Assembly (NCBI GenBank): GCA_920105625.2
Contig: OV050030.1
Location: 249,829,889 to 249,893,888, forward strand
DNA: 64,000 nt
Origin: Clusia tigrina
Taxonomy: Eukaryota; Arthropoda; Insecta; Diptera; Clusiidae
Direction: 5' to 3'
This document shows, piece by piece, positions 40,569 to 54,278 of this stretch. The position numbers were made by a program, and so were the translations under genes. The first letter of the stretch is position 1. Every line of letters begins with the position of its first letter. The notes beneath the pieces are model-generated. The model did not search any database, was not told the DNA's origin, and saw only the letters and a list, made by a program, of their open reading frames with translations.

Positions 40569-43500
40569 CGTCATAAAACATTGAAATTTTGTAACAATAA
40601 AGTACTCGAGCCTCTTGTCAATTTAAGCTATCGCTAAAAGCTATGCTACCCTTGAGTCCCAAATCAAACACTGATAAAGCTTCAAATGGCCCTAACTTCT
40701 ATACGGTACGTCCTACACCTATCAAAGTTTGGAACATACAAATGCTTGTAACTTTTTACGGGAGCGTCATAAAACCTTGACATTTTGCAACAAGAAAGTA
40801 CTCGAGCCTCTTGTCAATTAAGCTATCGCCCAAAGCTATGCTACCTTTGAGTCCCAAATAAAACACTGATAAAACTTCAAATGGCCTTAACTTTTATACG
40901 GTACGTCCTACACCTATCAAAGTTTGCAACATACAAATGCTTGTAACTTTTTACTGGAGCGTCATAAAACCTTGAAATTTTGTAACAATAAAGTACTCGA
41001 GCCTCTTGTCAATTTAAGCTATCGCTAAAAGCTATGCTACCCTTGAGTCCTAAATCAAACACTGATAAAACTTCAAATGGCCCTAACTTCTATACGGTAC
41101 GTCCCACATCGATCAAAGTTTGCAACATACAAATGCTTGTAACTTTTTACTGGAGCGTCATAAAACCTTGAAATTTTGCAACAATAAAGTACTCGAGCCT
41201 CTTGTCAATTTAAGCTATCGCTCAAAGCTATGCTACCCCTGAGTCCCAAATAAAACACCGATAAAGCTTCAAATGGCCCTAACTTCTATACGGTACGTCC
41301 TACATCTATCATATTTTGCAACATACAAATGCTTGTAACTCTTTACTGGAGCGTCATAAAACCTTGAAATTTTGTAACAATAAAGTACTCGAGCCTCTTG
41401 TCAATTTAAGCTATCGCTCAAAGCTATGCTACCCTTGAGTCCCAAATCAAACACTGATAAAATTTCAAATGGCCCTAACTTCTATACGGTACATCCTACC
41501 TATCAAAGTTTGCAACATACAAATGCTTGTAACTTTTTACTGGAGCGTCATAAAACCTTGAAATTTTGTAACAATAAGGCACTCGAGCTTCTGGTCAATT
41601 TAAGCTATCGCTCAAAGCTATGCTACCCTTGAGTCCCAAATCAAACACTGATAAAGCTTCAAATGGCCCTAACTTCTATACGGTACTTCCTACACATATC
41701 AAAGTTTGCAACATACAAATGCTTGTGACTTTTTACTCGAGCGTCATAAAACCTTGAAATTTTGTAACAATAAGGCACTCGAGCTTCTTGTCAATTTAAG
41801 CTATCGCTCAAAGCTATGCTACCCTTGAGACCCAAATCAGACACTGATAAAACTTCAAATGGCCCTAACTTCTATACGGTAGTTCCTACACCTATAAAAG
41901 ATTGCAACATACAAATGCTTGTGACTTTTTACTCGAGCGTCATAAAACCTTGAAATTTTGTAACAATAAAGTACTAGAGCCTCTTGTCAATTTAAGCTAT
42001 CGCTCAAAGCTATGCTACCCTTGAGTTTCAAATCAAACATTGATAAAACTTCAAATGGCCCTAACTTCTATACGGTACGTCCCACATCTATCAAAGTTTG
42101 CAACATACAAATGCTTGTAACTTTTTACTGGAGCGTCATAAAACCTTGAAATTTTGTAACAATAAAGTACTCGAGCCTCTTGTTAATTTAAGCTATCGCA
42201 CAAAGCTATGCTACCCTTGAGTCCCAAATCAAACACTGATAAAACTTCAAATGGCCTTAACTTATATACGGTACGTCCTACACCTATCAAAGTTTGCAAC
42301 AAACAAATGCTTGTAACTTTTTACTGGAGCGTCATAAAACCTTGAAATTTTGTAACAATAAAGTACTCGAGCCTCGTGTCAATTTAAGCTATGGCTAAAA
42401 GCTATGCTACCCTTGAGTCCCAAATCAAACACTGATAAAATTTCAAATGGCCGTAACTTCTATACGGTACGTCCTACACCTATCAAAGTTTGCAACATAC
42501 AAATGCTTGTAACTTTTTACTGGAGCGTCATAAAACCTTGTAATTTTGTAACAATAAAGTACTCGAGCCTCTTGTCAATTTAAGCTATCGCTCAAAGCTA
42601 TTCTACCCTTGAGTCCCAAATCAAACACTGATAAAACTTCCAATGGCCCTTACTTCTATGCGGTATGTCCTACACCTATCAAAGTTTGCAACATACAAAT
42701 GCTTGTAACTTTTTACTGGAGCGTCATAAAACCTTGAAATTTTGTAACAATAAGGCACTCGAGCTTCTGGTCAATTTAAGCTATCGCTCAAAGCTATGCT
42801 ACCCTTGAGTCCCAAATCAAACACTGATAAAACTTCAAATGGCCCTAACTTCTATACGGTACTTCCTACACATATCAAAGTTTGCAACATACAAATGCTT
42901 GTGACTTTTTACTCGAGCGTCATAAAACCTTGAAATTTTGTAACAATAAGGCACTCGAGCTTCTTGTCAATTTAAGCTATCGCTCAAAGCTATGCTACCC
43001 TTGAGACCCAAATCAAACACTGATAAAACTTCAAATGGCCTTAACTTTTATACGGTACGTCCTACATCTATCAAAGTTTGCAACATACAAATGCTTGTAA
43101 CTTTTTACTGGAGCGTCATAAAACCTTGAAATTTTGTAACAATAAAGTACTAGAGCCTCTTGTCAATTTAAGCTATCGCTCAAAGCTATGCTACCCTTGA
43201 GTCCCAAATCAAATACTGATAAAACTTCAAATGACCCTAACTTCTATACGGTACGTCCTACACCTATCAAAGTTTGCAACATGCAAATGCTTGTAACTTT
43301 TTACTGGAGCGTCATAAAACCTTGAAATTTTGTAACAATAAGGTACTCGAGCCTCTTGTCAATTTAAGCTATCGCTCAAAGCTATGCTACCCTTGAGTCC
43401 CAAATCAAACACTGATAAAACTTCAAATGGCCCTAACTTCTATACGGTACGTCCTACATCTACCAAAGTTTGCAACATACAAATGCTTGCAACTTTTTAC

Positions 43501-44454
43501 TGGAGCGTCATAAAACCTTGAAATTTTGTAACAATAAAGTACTCGAGCCTCTTGTCAATTTAAACTATCGCTCGAAGCTATGCTACCGTTGAGTCCCAAA
43601 TCAAACGCTGATAAAACTTCAAATGGCCCTAACTTCTGTACGGTACGTCCTTCACATATCAAAGTTTGCAACATACAAATGCTTGTACCTTTTTACTGGA
43701 GCGTCATAAAACCTTGATATTTTGTAACAATAAAGTACTCGAGCCTCTTGTCAATTTAAGCTATCGCTCAAAGCTATTCTACCCTTGAGTCCCAAATCAA
43801 ATACTGATAAAACTTCAAATGGCCCTAACTTCTATACGGTACGTCCTACACCTATCAAAGTTTGCAACATACAAATGCTTTTAACTTTTTACGGGAGCGT
43901 CATAAAACCTTGTAATTTTGTAACAATAAAGTACTCGAGCCTCTTGTCAATTTAAGCTATCGCTCAAAGCTATGCTACCCTTGAGTCCCAAATCAAACAC
44001 TGATAAAACTTCAAATAGCCCTAACTTCTATACGGTATATCCTACACCTATCAAAGTTTGCAACCTACAAATGCTTGTAACTTTTTGCTGGAGCATCATA
44101 AAACCTTGAAATTTTGTAACAATAAAGAACTCGAGCCTCTTGTCAATTAAGCTATCGCCCAAAGCTATGCTACCCTTGAGTCCCAAATCAAACACTGATA
44201 AAACTTCAAATGGCCCTAACTTCTATACGGTACGTCCTACATCTATCAAAGTTTGCAACATACAAATGCTTGTAACTTTTTGCTGGAGCGTCATAAAACC
44301 TTGATATTTTGTAACAATAAAGTACTCGAGCCTCTTGTCAATTTAAGCTATCGCTCAAAGCTATGCTACCCTTGAGTCCCAAATCAAACACTGATAAAAC
44401 TTCAAATGGCCCTAACTTCTATACGGTACGTCCCACATCTATCAACGTTTGGAA

Positions 44455-44514
44455 CATACAAATGCTTGTAACTTTTTACGGGAGCATACAAATGCTTGTT
44501 ACTTTTTACTGGAG
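44455..44514 (+). repeat. 30-bp tandem duplication in box A (copy 2)
   Basis: Units 44455-44484 and 44485-44514. It shares CTTGTTAC in the second unit with the copy 3946 bp upstream, so the two descend from one event through HOR duplication. Confidence 0.9.
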
Positions 44515-47027
44515 CGTCATAAAACATTGAAATTTTGTAACAATAAAGTACTCGAGCCTCTTGTCAATTTAAGCTATCGCTAAAAGCTATGCTACCCTTG
44601 AGTCCCAAATCAAACACTGCTAAAGCTTCAAATGGCCCTAACTTCTATACGGTACGTCCTACACCTATCAAAGTTTGGAACATACAAATGCTTGTAACTT
44701 TTTACGGGAGCGTCATAAAACCTTGACATTTTGCAACAAGAAAGTACTCGAGCCTCTTGTCAATTAAGCTATCGCCCAAAGCTATGCTACCCTTGAGTCC
44801 CAAATAAAACACTGATAAAACTTCAAATGGCCTTAACTTTTATACGGTACGTCCTACACCTATCAAAGTTTGCAACATACAAATGCTTGTAACTTTTTAC
44901 TGGAGCGTCATAAAACCTTGAAATTTTGTAACAATAAAGTACTCGAGCCTCTTGTCAATTTAAGCTATCGCTAAAAGCTATGCTACCCTTGAGTCCCAAA
45001 TCAAACACTGATAAAACTTCAAATGGCCCTAACTTCTATACGGTACGTCCCACATCGATCAAAGTTTGCAACATACAAATGCTTGTATCTTTTTACTGGA
45101 GCGTCATAAAACCTTGAAATTTTGCAACAATAAAGTACTCGAGCCTCTTGTCAATTTAAGCTATCGCTCAAAGCTATGCACCCCTGAGTCCCAAATAAAA
45201 CACTGATAAAGCTTCAAATGGCCCTAACTTCTATACGGTACGTCCTACATCTATCATATTTTGCAACATACAAATGCTTGTAACTCTTTACTGGAGCGTC
45301 ATAAAACCTTGAAATTTTGTAACAATAAAGTACTCGAGCCTCTTGTCAATTTAAGCTATCGCTCAAAGCTATGCTACCCTTGAGTCCCAAATCAAACACT
45401 GATAAAATTTCAAATGGCCCTAACTTCTATACGGTACATCCTACCTATCAAAGTTTGCAACATACAAATGCTTGTAACTTTTTACTGGAGCGTCATAAAA
45501 CCTTGAAATTTTGTAACAATAAGGCACTCGAGCTTCTGGTCAATTTAAGCTATCGCTCAAAGCTATGCTACCCTTGAGTCCCAAATCAAACACTGATAAA
45601 GCTTCAAATGGCCCTAACTTCTATACGGTACTTCCTACACATATCAAAGTTTGCAACATACAAATGCTTGTGACTTTTTACTCGAGCGTCATAAAACCTT
45701 GAAATTTTGTAACAATAAGGCACTCGAGCTTCTTGTCAATTTAAGCTATCGCTCAAAGCTATGCTACCCTTGAGACCCAAATCAAACACTGATAAAACTT
45801 CAAATGGCCCTAACTTCTATACGGTAGTTCCTACACCTATAAAAGATTGCAACATACAAATGCTTGTGTCTTTTTACTCGAGCGTCATAAAACCTTGAAA
45901 TTTTGTAACAATAAAGTACTAGAGCCTCTTGTCAATTTAAGCTATCGCTCAAAGCTATGCTACCCTTGAGTTTCAAATCAAACATTGATAAAACTTCAAA
46001 TGGCCCTAACTTCTATACGGTACGTCCCACATCTATCAAAGTTTGCAACATACAAATGCTTGTAACTTTTTACTGGAGCGTCATAAAACCTTGAAATTTT
46101 GTAACAATAAAGTACTCGAGTCTCTTGTCAATTTAAGCTATCGCACAAAGCTATGCTACCCTTGAGTCCCAAATCAAACACTGATAAAACTTCAAATGGC
46201 CTTAACTTATATACGGTACGTCCTACACCTATCAAAGTTTGCAACAAACAAATGCTTGTAACTTTTTACTGGAGCGTCATAAAACCTTGAAATTTTGTAA
46301 CAATAAAGTACTCGAGCCTCGTGTCAATTTAAGCTATGGCTAAAAGCTATGCTACCCTTGAGTCCCAAATCAAACACTGATAAAACTTCAAATGGCCGTA
46401 ACTTCTATACGGTACGTCCTACACCTATCAAAGTTTGCAACATACAAATGCTTGTAACTTTTTACTGGAGCGTCATAAAACCTTGTAATTTTGTAACAAT
46501 AAAGTACTCGAGCCTCTTGTCAATTTAAGCTATCGCTCAAAGCTATTCTACCCTTGAGTCCCAAATCAAACACTGATAAAACTTCCAATGGCCCTTACTT
46601 CTATGCGGTATGTCCTACACCTATCAAAGTTTGCAACATACAAATGCTTGTAACTTTTTACTGGAGCGTCATAAAACCTTGAAATTTTGTAACAATAAAG
46701 TACTCGAGCCTCTTGTCAATTAAGCTATCGCTCAAAGCTATGCTACCCTTGAGTCCCAAATCAAACACTGATAAAACTACAAATGGCCCTAACTTCTATA
46801 CGGTACGTCCTACACCTATCAAAGTTTGCAACATACAAATGCTTGTAACTCTTTACTGGAACGTCATAAAACCTTGAAATTTTGTAACAATAAAGTACTC
46901 GAGCCTCTTGTCAATTTAAGCTATCGCTCAAAGCTATTCTACCCTTGAGTCCCAAATCAAACACTGATAAAACTTCAAATGGCCCTAACTTCTATACGGT
47001 ACGTCCCACATCTATCAACGTTTGGAA

Positions 47028-47087
47028 CATACAAATGCTTGTAACTTTTTACGGGAGCATACAAATGCTTGTAACTTTTTACTGGAG
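47028..47087 (+). repeat. 30-bp tandem duplication in box A (copy 3)
   Basis: Units 47028-47057 and 47058-47087, preceded by TATCAACGTTTGGAA. The second unit has the regular CTTGTAAC. The monomer also has the 3-bp deletion TAACAAAGTAC. Confidence 0.9.
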
Positions 47088-48621
47088 CGTCATAAAACCT
47101 TGAAATTTTGTAACAAAGTACTCGAGCCTCTTGTCAATTTAAGCTATCGCTCAAAGCTATTCTACCCTTGAGTCCCAAATCAAACACTGATAAAACTTCC
47201 AATGGCCCTTACTTCTATGCGGTATGTCCTACACCTATCAAAGTTTGCAACATACAAATGCTTGTAACTTTTTACTGGAGCGTCATAAAACCTTGATATT
47301 TTGTAACAATAAGGCACTCGAGCTTCTTGTCAATTTAAGCTATCGCTCAAAGCTATGCTACCCTTGAGACCCAAATCAAACACTGATAAAACTTCAAATG
47401 GCCCTAACTTCTATACGGTAGTTCCTACACCTATAAAAGATTGCAACATACAAATGCTTGTGACTTTTTACTCGAGCGTCATAAAACCTTGAAATTTTGT
47501 AACAATAAAGTACTAGAGCCTCTTGTCAATTTAAGCTATCGCTCAAAGCTATGCTACCCTTGAGTTTCAAATCAAACATTGATAAAATTTCAAATGGCCC
47601 TAACTTCTATACGGTACGTCCCACATCTATCAAAGTTTGCAACATACAAATGCTTGTAACTTTTTACTGGAGCGTCATAAAACCTTGAAATTTTGTAACA
47701 ATAAAGTACTCGAGCCTCTTGTCAATTTAAGCTATCGCACAAAGCTATGCTGCCCTTGAGTCCCAAATCAAACACTGATAAAACTTCAAATGGCCTTAAC
47801 TTATATACGGTACGTCCTACACCTATCAAAGTTTGCAACAAACAAATGCTTGTAACTTTTTACTGGAGCGTCATAAAACCTTGAAATTTTGTAACAATAA
47901 AGTACTCGAGCCTCGTGTCAATTTAAGCTATGGCTAAAAGCTATGCTACCCTTGAGTCCCAAATCAAACACTGATAAAACTTCAAATGGCCGTAACTTCT
48001 ATACGGTACGTCCTACACCTATCAAAGTTTGCAACATACAAATGCTTGTAACTTTTTACTGGAGCGTCATAAAACCTTGTAATTTTGTAACAATAAAGTA
48101 CTCGAGCCTCTTGTCAATTTAAGCTATCGCTCAAAGCTATTCTACCCTTGAGTCCCAAATCAAACACTGATAAAACTTCCAATGGCCCTTACTTCTATGC
48201 GGTATGTCCTACACCTATCAAAGTTTGCAACATACAAATGCTTGTAACTTTTTACTGGAGCGTCATAAAACCTTGAAATTTTGTAACAATAAAGTACTCG
48301 AGCCTCTTGTCAATTAAGCTATCGCTCAAAGCTATGCTACCCTTGAGTCCCAAATCAAACACTGATAAAACTACAAATGGCCCTAACTTCTATACGGTAC
48401 GTCCTACATCTATCAAAGTTTGCAACATACAAATGCTTGTAACTCTTTACTGGAACGTCATAAAACCTTGAAATTTTGTAACAATAAAGTACTCGAGCCT
48501 CTTGTCAATTTAAGCTATCGCTCAAAGCTATTCTACCCTTGAGTCCCAAATCAAACACTGATAAAACTTCAAATGGCCCTAACTTCTATACGGTACGTCC
48601 CACATCTATCAACGTTTGGAA

Positions 48622-48681
48622 CATACAAATGTTTGTAACTTTTTACGGGAGCATACAAATGCTTGTAACTTTTTACTGGAG
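48622..48681 (+). repeat. 30-bp tandem duplication in box A (copy 4)
   Basis: Units 48622-48651 and 48652-48681. The first unit has ATGTTTGTAAC, a private C to T change, and the monomer shares the TAACAAAGTAC deletion with copy 3 at a 1594-bp offset. Confidence 0.9.
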
Positions 48682-50019
48682 CGTCATAAAACCTTGAAAT
48701 TTTGTAACAAAGTACTCGAGCCTCTTGTCAATTTAAGCTATCGCTCAAAGCTATGCTACCCTTGAGTCCCAAATCAAACACTGATAAAACTTCAAATGGC
48801 CCTAACTTCTATACGGTACTTCCTACACATATCAAAGTTTGCAACATACAAATGCTTGTGACTTTTTACTCGAGCGTCATAAAACCTTGAAATTTTGTAA
48901 CAATAAGGCACTCGAGCTTCTTGTCAATTTAAGCTATCGCTCAAAGCTATGCTACCCTTGAGTCCCAAATCAAACACTGATAAAACTTCAAATGGCCCTA
49001 ACTTCTATACGGTACTTCCTACACATATCAAAGTTTGCAACATACAAATGCTTGTGACTTTTTACTCGAGCGTCATAAGACCTTGAAATTTTGTAACAAT
49101 AAAGTACTAGAGCCTCTTGTCAATTTAAGTTATCGCTCAAAGCTATGCTACCCTTGAGTTTCAAATCAAACATTGATAAAACTTCAAATGGCCCTAACTT
49201 CTATACGGTACGTCCCACATCTATCAAAGTTTGCAACATACAAATGCTTGTAACTTTTTACTGGAGCGTCATAAAACCTTGAAATTTTGTAACAATAAAG
49301 TACTCGAGCCTCTTGTCAATTTAAGCTATCGCTCAAAGCTATGCTACCCTTGAGTCCCAAATCAAACACTGATAAAACTTCAAATAGCCCTAACTTCTAT
49401 ACGGTATGTCCTACAGCTATCAAAGTTTGCAACATAAAAATGCTTGTAACTTTTTACTGGAGCGTCATAAAACCTTGACAATTTGTAACAATTAAGTACT
49501 CGAGCCTCTTGTCAATTTAAGCTATCGCACAAAGCTATGCTACCCTTGAATCCCAAATCAAACACTGATAAAACTTCAAATGGCCTTAACTTATATACGG
49601 TACGTCCTACACCTATCAAAGTTTGCAACATACAAATGCTTGTAACTTTTTACTGGAGCGTCATAAAACCTTGTAATTTTGTAACAATAAAGTACTCGAG
49701 CCTCTTGTCAATTTAAGCTATCGCTCAAAGCTATTCTACTCTTGAGTCCCAAATCAAACACTGATAAAACTTCAAATGGCCCTAACTTCTATAAGGTATG
49801 TCCTACACCTATCAAAGTTTGCAACATACAAATGCTTGTAACTTTTTACTGGAGCGTCGTAAAACCTTGAAATTTTGTAACAATAAAGTACTCGAGCCTC
49901 TTGTCCATTAAGCTATCGCTCAAAGCTATGCTACCCTTGAGTCCCAAATCAAACACTGATAAAACTTCAAATGGCCCTAACTTCTATACGGTACGTCCCA
50001 CATCTATCAACGTTTGGAA

Positions 50020-50079
50020 CATACAAATGCTTGTAACTTTTTACTGGAGCATACAAATGCTTGTAACTTTTTACTGGAG
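50020..50079 (+). repeat. 30-bp tandem duplication in box A (copy 5)
   Basis: Units 50020-50049 and 50050-50079. Unlike the others, the first unit ends TTTACTGGAG, not TTTACGGGAG, so both units are identical. This may reflect conversion between them. Confidence 0.9.
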
Positions 50080-50831
50080 CGTCATAAAACCTTGAAATGT
50101 TGTAACAATAAAGTACTCGAGCCTCTTGTCAATTAAGCTATCGCCCAAAGCTATGCTACCCTTGAGTCCCAAATAAATACCTGATAAAACTTCAAATGGC
50201 CTTAACTTTTATACGGTACGTCCTACACCTATCAAAGTTTGCAACATACAAATGCTTGTAACTTTTTACTGGAGCGTCATAAAACCTTGAAATTTTGTAA
50301 CAATAAAGTACTCGAGCCTCTTGTTAATTTAAGCTATCGCTAAAAGCTATGCTACCCTTGAGTCCCAAATCAAACACTGATTAAACTTCAAATGGCCCTA
50401 ACTTCTATACGGTATGTCCTACACCTATCAAAGTTTGCAACATACAAATGCTTGTAACTTTTTACTGGAGCGTCATAAAACCTTGATATTTTGTAACAAT
50501 AAAGTACTCGAGCCTCTTGTCAATTAAGCTATCGCCCAAAGCTATGCTACCCTTGAGTCCCAAATCAAACACTGATAAAACTTCAAATGGCCTTAACTTT
50601 TATACGGTACGTCCTACATCTATCAAAGTTTGCAACATACAAATGCTTGTAACTTTTTACTGGAGCGTCATAAAACCTTGAAATTATGTAACAATAAATT
50701 ACTCGAGCCTCTTGTCAATTTAAGCTATCGCTCAAAGCTATGCTACCCTTGAGTCCCAAATCAAACACTGATAAAACTTCAAATGGCCCTAAATTCTATA
50801 CGGTACGTCCCACATCTATCAACGTTTGGAA

Positions 50832-50891
50832 CATACAAATGCTTGTAACTTTTTACGGGAGCATACAAATGCTTGTAACTTTTTACTGGAG
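50832..50891 (+). repeat. 30-bp tandem duplication in box A (copy 6)
   Basis: Units 50832-50861 and 50862-50891, preceded by CCTAAATTC, a private variant of box B in the previous monomer. It lies only four monomers after copy 5, the closest spacing seen. Confidence 0.9.
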
Positions 50892-53800
50892 CGTCATAAA
50901 ACCTTGAAATTTTGTAACAATAAAGTACTCGAGCCTCTTGTCAATTTAAGCTATCGCTCAAAGCTATGCTACCCTTGAGTCCCAAATCAAACACTGATAA
51001 AACTTCAAATAGCCCTAACTTCTATACGGTACGTCCTACACCTATCAAAGTTTGCAACATACAAATGCTTGTAACTTTTTACTGGAGCGTCATAAAACCT
51101 TGAAATTTTGTAACAATAAAGTACTCGAGCCTCGTGTCAATTTAAGCTATCGCTAAAAGCTATGCTACCCTTGAGTCCCAAATCAAACACTGATAAAACT
51201 TCAAATGGCCGTAACTTCTATACGGTACGTCCTACACCTATCAAAGTTTGCAACATACAAATGCTTGTAACTTTTTACTGGAGCGTCATAAAACCTTGTA
51301 ATTTTGTAACAATAAAGTACTCGAGCCTCTTGTCAATTAAGCTATCGCTCAAAGCTATGCTACCCTTGAGTCCCAAATCAAACACTGATAAAACTTCAAA
51401 TGGCGCTAACTTCTATACGGTACGTCCTACACCTATCAAAGTTTGCAACATACAAATGCTTGTAACTTTTTACTGGAGCGTCATAAAACCTTGAAATTTT
51501 GTAACAATAAAGTACTCGAGCCTCGTGTCAATTTAAGCTATCGCTAAAAGCTATGCTACCCTTGAGTCCCAAATCAAACACTGATAAAACTTCAAATGGC
51601 CGTAACCTCTATACGGTACGTCCTACACCTATCAAAGTTTGCAACATACAAATGCTTGTAACTTTTTACTGGAGCGTCATAAAACCTTGTAATTTTGTAA
51701 CAATAAAGTACTCGAGCCTCTTGTCAATTTAAGCTATCGCTCAAAGCTATTCTACCCTTGAGTCCCAAATCAAACACTGATTAAACTTCAAATGGCCCTT
51801 ACTTCTATACGGTATGTCCTACACCTATCAAAGTTTGCAACATACAAATGCTTGTAACTTTTTACTGGAGCGTCATAAAACCTTGAAATTTTGTAACAAT
51901 AAAGTACTCGAGCCTCTTGTCAATTAAGCTATCGCCCAAAGCTATGCTACCCTTGAGTCCCAAATCAAACACTGATAAAACTTCAAATAGCCCTAACTTC
52001 TATACGGTATGTCCTACACCTATCAAAGTTTGCAACATACAAATGCTTGTAACTTTTTACTGGAGCATCATAAAACCTTGAAATTTTGTAACAATAAAGA
52101 ACTCGAGCCTCTTGTCAATTAAGCTATCGCCCAAAGCGATGCTACCCTTGAGTCCCAAATCAAACACTGATAAAACTTCAAATGGTCTTAACTTTTATAC
52201 GGTACGTCCTACATCTATCAAAGTTTGCAACATACAAATGCTTGTAACTTTTTACTGGAGCGTCATAAAACCTTGAAATTATGTAACAATAAATTACTCG
52301 AGCCTCTTGTCAATTTAAGCTATCGCTCAAAGCTATGCTACCCTTGAGTCCCAAATCAAACACTGATAAAACTTCAAATAGCCCTAACTTCTATACGGTA
52401 CGTCCCACATCTATCAACGTTTGGAACATACAAATGCTTGTAACTTTTTACGGGACCATACAAATGCTTGTAACTTTTTACTGGAGCGTCATAAAACCTT
52501 GAAATTTTGTAACAATAAAGTACTCGAGCCTCTTGTCAATTTAAGCTATCGCTCAAAGCTATGCTACCCTTGAGACCCAAATCAAACACTGATAAAACTT
52601 CAAATGGCCCTAACTTCTATACGGTACTTCCTACACCTATAAAAGTTTGCAACATACAAATGCTTGTGACTTTTTACTCGAGCGTCATAAAACCTTGAAA
52701 TTTTGTAACAATAAAGTACTAGAGCCTCTTGTCAATTTAAGCTATCGCTCAAAGCTATGCTACCCTTGAGTTTCAAATCAAACATTGATAAAACTTCAAA
52801 TGGCCCTAACTTCTATACGGTACGTCCCACATCTATCAAAGTTTGCAACATACAAATGCTTGTAACTTTTTACTGGAGCGTCATAAAACCTTGAAATTTT
52901 GTAACAATAAAGTACTCGAGCCTCTTGTCAATTTAAGCTATCGCTCAAAGCTATGCTACCCTTGAGTCCCAAATCAAACACTGATAAAACTTCAAATAGC
53001 CCTAACTTCTATACGGTACGTCCTACACCTATCAAAGTTTGCAACATACAAATGCTTGTAACTTTTTACTGGAGCGTCATAAAACCTTGAAATTTTGTAA
53101 CAATAAAGTACTCGAGCCTCGTGTCAATTTAAGCTATCGCTAAAAGCTATGCTACCCTTGAGTCCCAAATCAAACACTGATAAAACTTCAAATGGCCGTA
53201 ACTTCTATACGGTACGTCCTACACCTATCAAAGTTTGCAACATACAAATGCTTGTAACTTTTTACTGGAGCGTCATAAAACCTTGTAATTTTGTAACAAT
53301 AAAGTACTCGAGCCTCTTGTCAATTAAGCTATCGCTCAAAGCTATGCTACCCTTGAGTCCCAAATCAAACACTGATAAAACTTCAAATGGCCCTAGCTTC
53401 TACACGGTACGTCCTACACCTATCAAAGTTTGCAACATACAAATGCTTGTAACTTTTTACTGGAGCGTCATAACACCTTGAAATTTTGTAACAATAAAGT
53501 ACTCGAGCCTCGTGTCAATTTAAGCTATCGCTAAAAGCTATGCTACCCTTGAGTCCCAAATCAAACACTGATAAAACTTCAAATGGCCGTAACTTCTATA
53601 CGGTACGTCCTACACCTATCAAAGTTTGCAACATACAAATGCTTGTAACTTTTTACTGGAGCGTCATAAAACCTTGTAATTTTGTAACAATAAAGTACTC
53701 GAGCCTCTTGTCAATTTAAGCTATCGCTCAAAGCTATTCTACCCTTGAGTCCCAAATCAAACACTGATAAAACTTCAAATGGCCCTAACTTCTATACGGT

Positions 53801-53917
53801 ATGTCCTACACCTATCAAAGTTTGCAACATACAAATGCTTGTAACTTTTTAATGGAGCGTCATAAAACCTTGAAATTTTGTAACAATAAAGTACTCGAGC
53901 CTCTTGTCAATTAAGCT
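50890..53917 (+). repeat. 10-mer offset duplication, 1987 bp
   Basis: About 1 kb at 50890-51930 matches 52877-53917. The series contains CCTCGTGTC and CGCTAAAAGC monomers, GGCCGTAAC, and a 195-bp CAATTAAGC monomer in the same order. Ten monomers plus one 30-bp duplication explain 1987 bp. Between them, 51930-52877 contains CCCAAAGC, CTTGAGACCC and CTAGAGCC monomers with its own 30-bp duplication at 52427. Confidence 0.78.
52427..52486 (+). repeat. 30-bp tandem duplication in box A (copy 7)
   Basis: Units 52427-52456 and 52457-52486. The first unit ends CGGGAC where the others have CGGGAG. Confidence 0.9.
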
Positions 53918-54218
53918 ATCGCTCAAAGCTATGCTACCCTTGAGTCCCAAATCAAACACTGATAAAACTTCAAATGGCCCTAACTTCTATACGGTACGTC
54001 CTACACCTATCAAAGTTTGCAACATACAAATGCTTGTAACTTTTTACTGGAGCGTCATAAAACCTTGAAATTTTGTAACAATAAAGTACTCGAGCCTCTT
54101 GTCAATTTAAGTTATCGCTCAAAGCTATTCTACCCTTGAGTCCCAAATCAAACACTGATAAAACTTCAAATGGCCCTAACTTCTATACGGTACGTCCCAC
54201 ATCTATCAACGTTTGGAA

Positions 54219-54278
54219 CATACAAATGCTTGTAACTTTTTACGGGAGCATACAAATGCTTGTAACTTTTTACTGGAG
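54219..54278 (+). repeat. 30-bp tandem duplication in box A (copy 8)
   Basis: Units 54219-54248 and 54249-54278, in the standard form (first unit CGGGAG, second CTGGAG) after CAACGTTTGGAA. Confidence 0.9.

Larger units (their letters stand above)
39650..46690 (+). repeat. 20-mer HOR, period 3945-3946 bp, about 1.8 copies
   Basis: Copies run from about 39650 and 43596. Anchors are GTCCTTCACA at 39701 and 43647, the 30-bp duplication at 40509 and 44455, and the CCACATCGATC, CTACCCCTGAG and short-junction monomers (41426 and 45371). The period drops from 3946 to 3945 because copy two has lost a base in GCTATGCACCCC at 45175. Rare marks CAAGAAAGTAC, CTATGGC and CCTCGTGTC are shared. Copies part near 42745/46690, where GGCACTCGAGCTTCTGG is replaced by AAGTACTCGAGCCTC. 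Confidence 0.85.
45690..48755 (+). repeat. 8-mer HOR, period 1594 bp, about 1.9 copies
   Basis: GTAGTTCC at 45824 recurs at 47418, and the 30-bp duplication at 47028 recurs at 48622, each 1594 bp apart. Eight monomers plus the 30-bp duplication and a 3-bp deletion (TAACAAAGTAC, at 47111 and 48706) account for this length. Shared markers are CTATAAAAGATTGC, CAACAAACAAATG, CTATGGC, CTTCCAATGGCC and TGGAACGTC. Copies part near 47160/48755. Confidence 0.83.
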
